A DNA stretch of 41,099 bases, taken from assembly GCA_003228195.2 (NCBI GenBank), contig QGNO01000016.1, positions 1-41,099 of the forward strand, given 5' to 3'. A model generated the notes under the pieces. That model was not told the DNA's origin. It made no database searches and saw only the letters and a list, made by a program, of their open reading frames with translations. Made by a program: the position numbers and the translations under genes. Numbering within the stretch: the stretch's first letter is position 1; each line of letters begins with the position of its first letter. Positions 40,577 to 41,099 of the stretch are shown here, piece by piece. This stretch comes from Chloroflexota bacterium. GTDB lineage: Bacteria > Chloroflexota > Dehalococcoidia > Lucifugimonadales > QGNO01.

Positions 40577-41099
40577 ATGTTACGAAAAGCGTTCCGAATT
40601 AGGCCTCTTGTAATGGCGTTGGCTGGTGCCTTAGTAATTGTTGCTATGGCGTGTGGAGGTGATGCTGCGACTCCTACCAGTCCTCCTACCGCTACAAAAG
40701 CGCCTGTGCCGACGGCGACAACGGCCGCGGCGGTGGTTGAGCCCACGGAAACTCCCGTGCCGGGAGGAGAAATTGACTTGGGGGCCTCCGCTGAAGACCT
40801 GTTGAATCATCCCTCGTATGACCCGGCGTGGGGCGAGCCACAATATGGCGGAACGATAAAGTTCCGAACCAATATGCCAGTGCGGACTGGCTCCCCCTTC
40901 CGAGGTAGTGGTAACAGCCACTACGTAGGGAACCAGATGACTATGCGTGATACGTTGGTCACCGTAGACCCATGGATTGGTTGGTCCGGTGGTATACAAC
41001 CTGAGCTGGCCGAGGCTTGGGATATCTCAGCAGATGGCCTAACCTACACCTTCGAACTGCGACAGGATGTTTCCTTCCGTTCTGAGAACTCCTATGACA
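40577..41099 (+). CDS. ABC transporter family-5 solute-binding lipoprotein (5' part)
   Basis: The gene runs off the right edge; 174 residues are visible. It starts at ATG 40577 behind AAAGGAG. A basic N-terminus and hydrophobic stretch (LVMALAGALVIVAMACGG) form a lipoprotein-type signal with Cys at the cleavage site, followed by a Thr/Pro/Ala-rich linker (about residues 30-65), a layout frequent in Chloroflexota. Then comes the family-5 (DppA/OppA-like) start: PQYGGTIKF, and later PELAEAWDISADGLTYTFEL with RQDVSF. It should bind peptides, nickel or another small solute outside the cell. Its permeases would be expected to the right. Confidence 0.9.
   Translation, partial: MLRKAFRIRPLVMALAGALVIVAMACGGDAATPTSPPTATKAPVPTATTAAAVVEPTETPVPGGEIDLGASAEDLLNHPSYDPAWGEPQYGGTIKFRTNMPVRTGSPFRGSGNSHYVGNQMTMRDTLVTVDPWIGWSGGIQPELAEAWDISADGLTYTFELRQDVSFRSENSYD

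Noticed and set aside
1-41099. CRISPR array
   Set aside because: No regularly spaced repeat series and no cas-like gene was seen.

Overview
The window is a 41 kb piece of a bacterial chromosome, about half GC, with Shine-Dalgarno sites of the AAGGAGG type and several TATAAT-type -10 boxes. The gene content (RNase Y with a YmdB-like phosphodiesterase, glutamine-dependent NAD synthase, CaiB/BaiF CoA-transferases, HpcH/HpaI aldolase, a peptide-type ABC binding lipoprotein with a Thr/Pro-rich linker, DUF3054 and DUF971 proteins) suggests an uncultured Chloroflexota member, perhaps near Dehalococcoidia/SAR202. That assignment is inference from gene content, not a phylogeny.

Layout. 1-9.1 kb: the end of a homocitrate/isopropylmalate synthase-type gene, selA, a fused double CoA-transferase behind a clear sigma70-type promoter, then a minus-strand operon (atypical SDR, folC, fabF). 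9.3-15 kb: a yqeK-like HD gene, tRNA-Phe and tRNA-Gly, followed by accessory DNA. A 44-bp perfect copy of the 3' part of tRNA-Gly lies 2.5 kb downstream, so 10106-12666 looks like an integrated island. A further 19-bp remnant of the same sequence at 14605 suggests a second, older insertion carrying an MFS transporter and a broken IS3-type transposase start. The island holds a DUF3054 membrane protein, a terminase-small-subunit-like gene interrupted by three in-frame TAG codons, a LicD-type gene with an extra C-terminal beta domain, and a small unknown gene. 14.8-19.5 kb: a lone oligopeptide-type ABC ATPase, a 10-formyl-THF hydrolase/transferase-like gene, a ThDP-dependent enzyme and an HpcH/HpaI aldolase.

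19.6-23 kb: tRNA-Leu, an AT-richer gluconate module (idnO-like gene plus a gluconate kinase frameshifted at an A7 run), the fluoride channel crcB, a small membrane protein and a decayed LuxR-type regulator. 23-31.7 kb: HEAT-repeat protein, ROK kinase, MoxR/Mg-chelatase-like AAA ATPase, thioredoxin reductase, pabB-pabC, an AsnC/Lrp regulator with a palindrome over its promoter, two half-size EamA transporter genes and a 38-residue membrane peptide. 31.7-41.1 kb: nadE on the minus strand, then a plus-strand housekeeping run (stand-alone Lrp/AsnC sensor domain, HIT protein, DUF971, rny, ymdB-like, PHP phosphatase, plsY, zinc-finger membrane protein), tRNA-Ala, a structured 570-bp gap, and the start of a family-5 solute-binding lipoprotein cut by the window end.

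Working together: folC, pabB and pabC belong to folate synthesis, and the formyl-THF enzyme consumes a folate product. fabF and plsY serve fatty acid and phospholipid synthesis. idnO and gntK would convert 5-ketogluconate to 6-phosphogluconate if the kinase is functional. The section between about 10 and 23 kb carries nearly all the decay and insertion signals. I saw no CRISPR array, rRNA or complete insertion sequence. The candidates most worth checking are the tRNA-Gly island with its amber-interrupted terminase-like gene, the fused CoA-transferase whose second half lacks the catalytic Asp, and the A7 frameshift in gntK.
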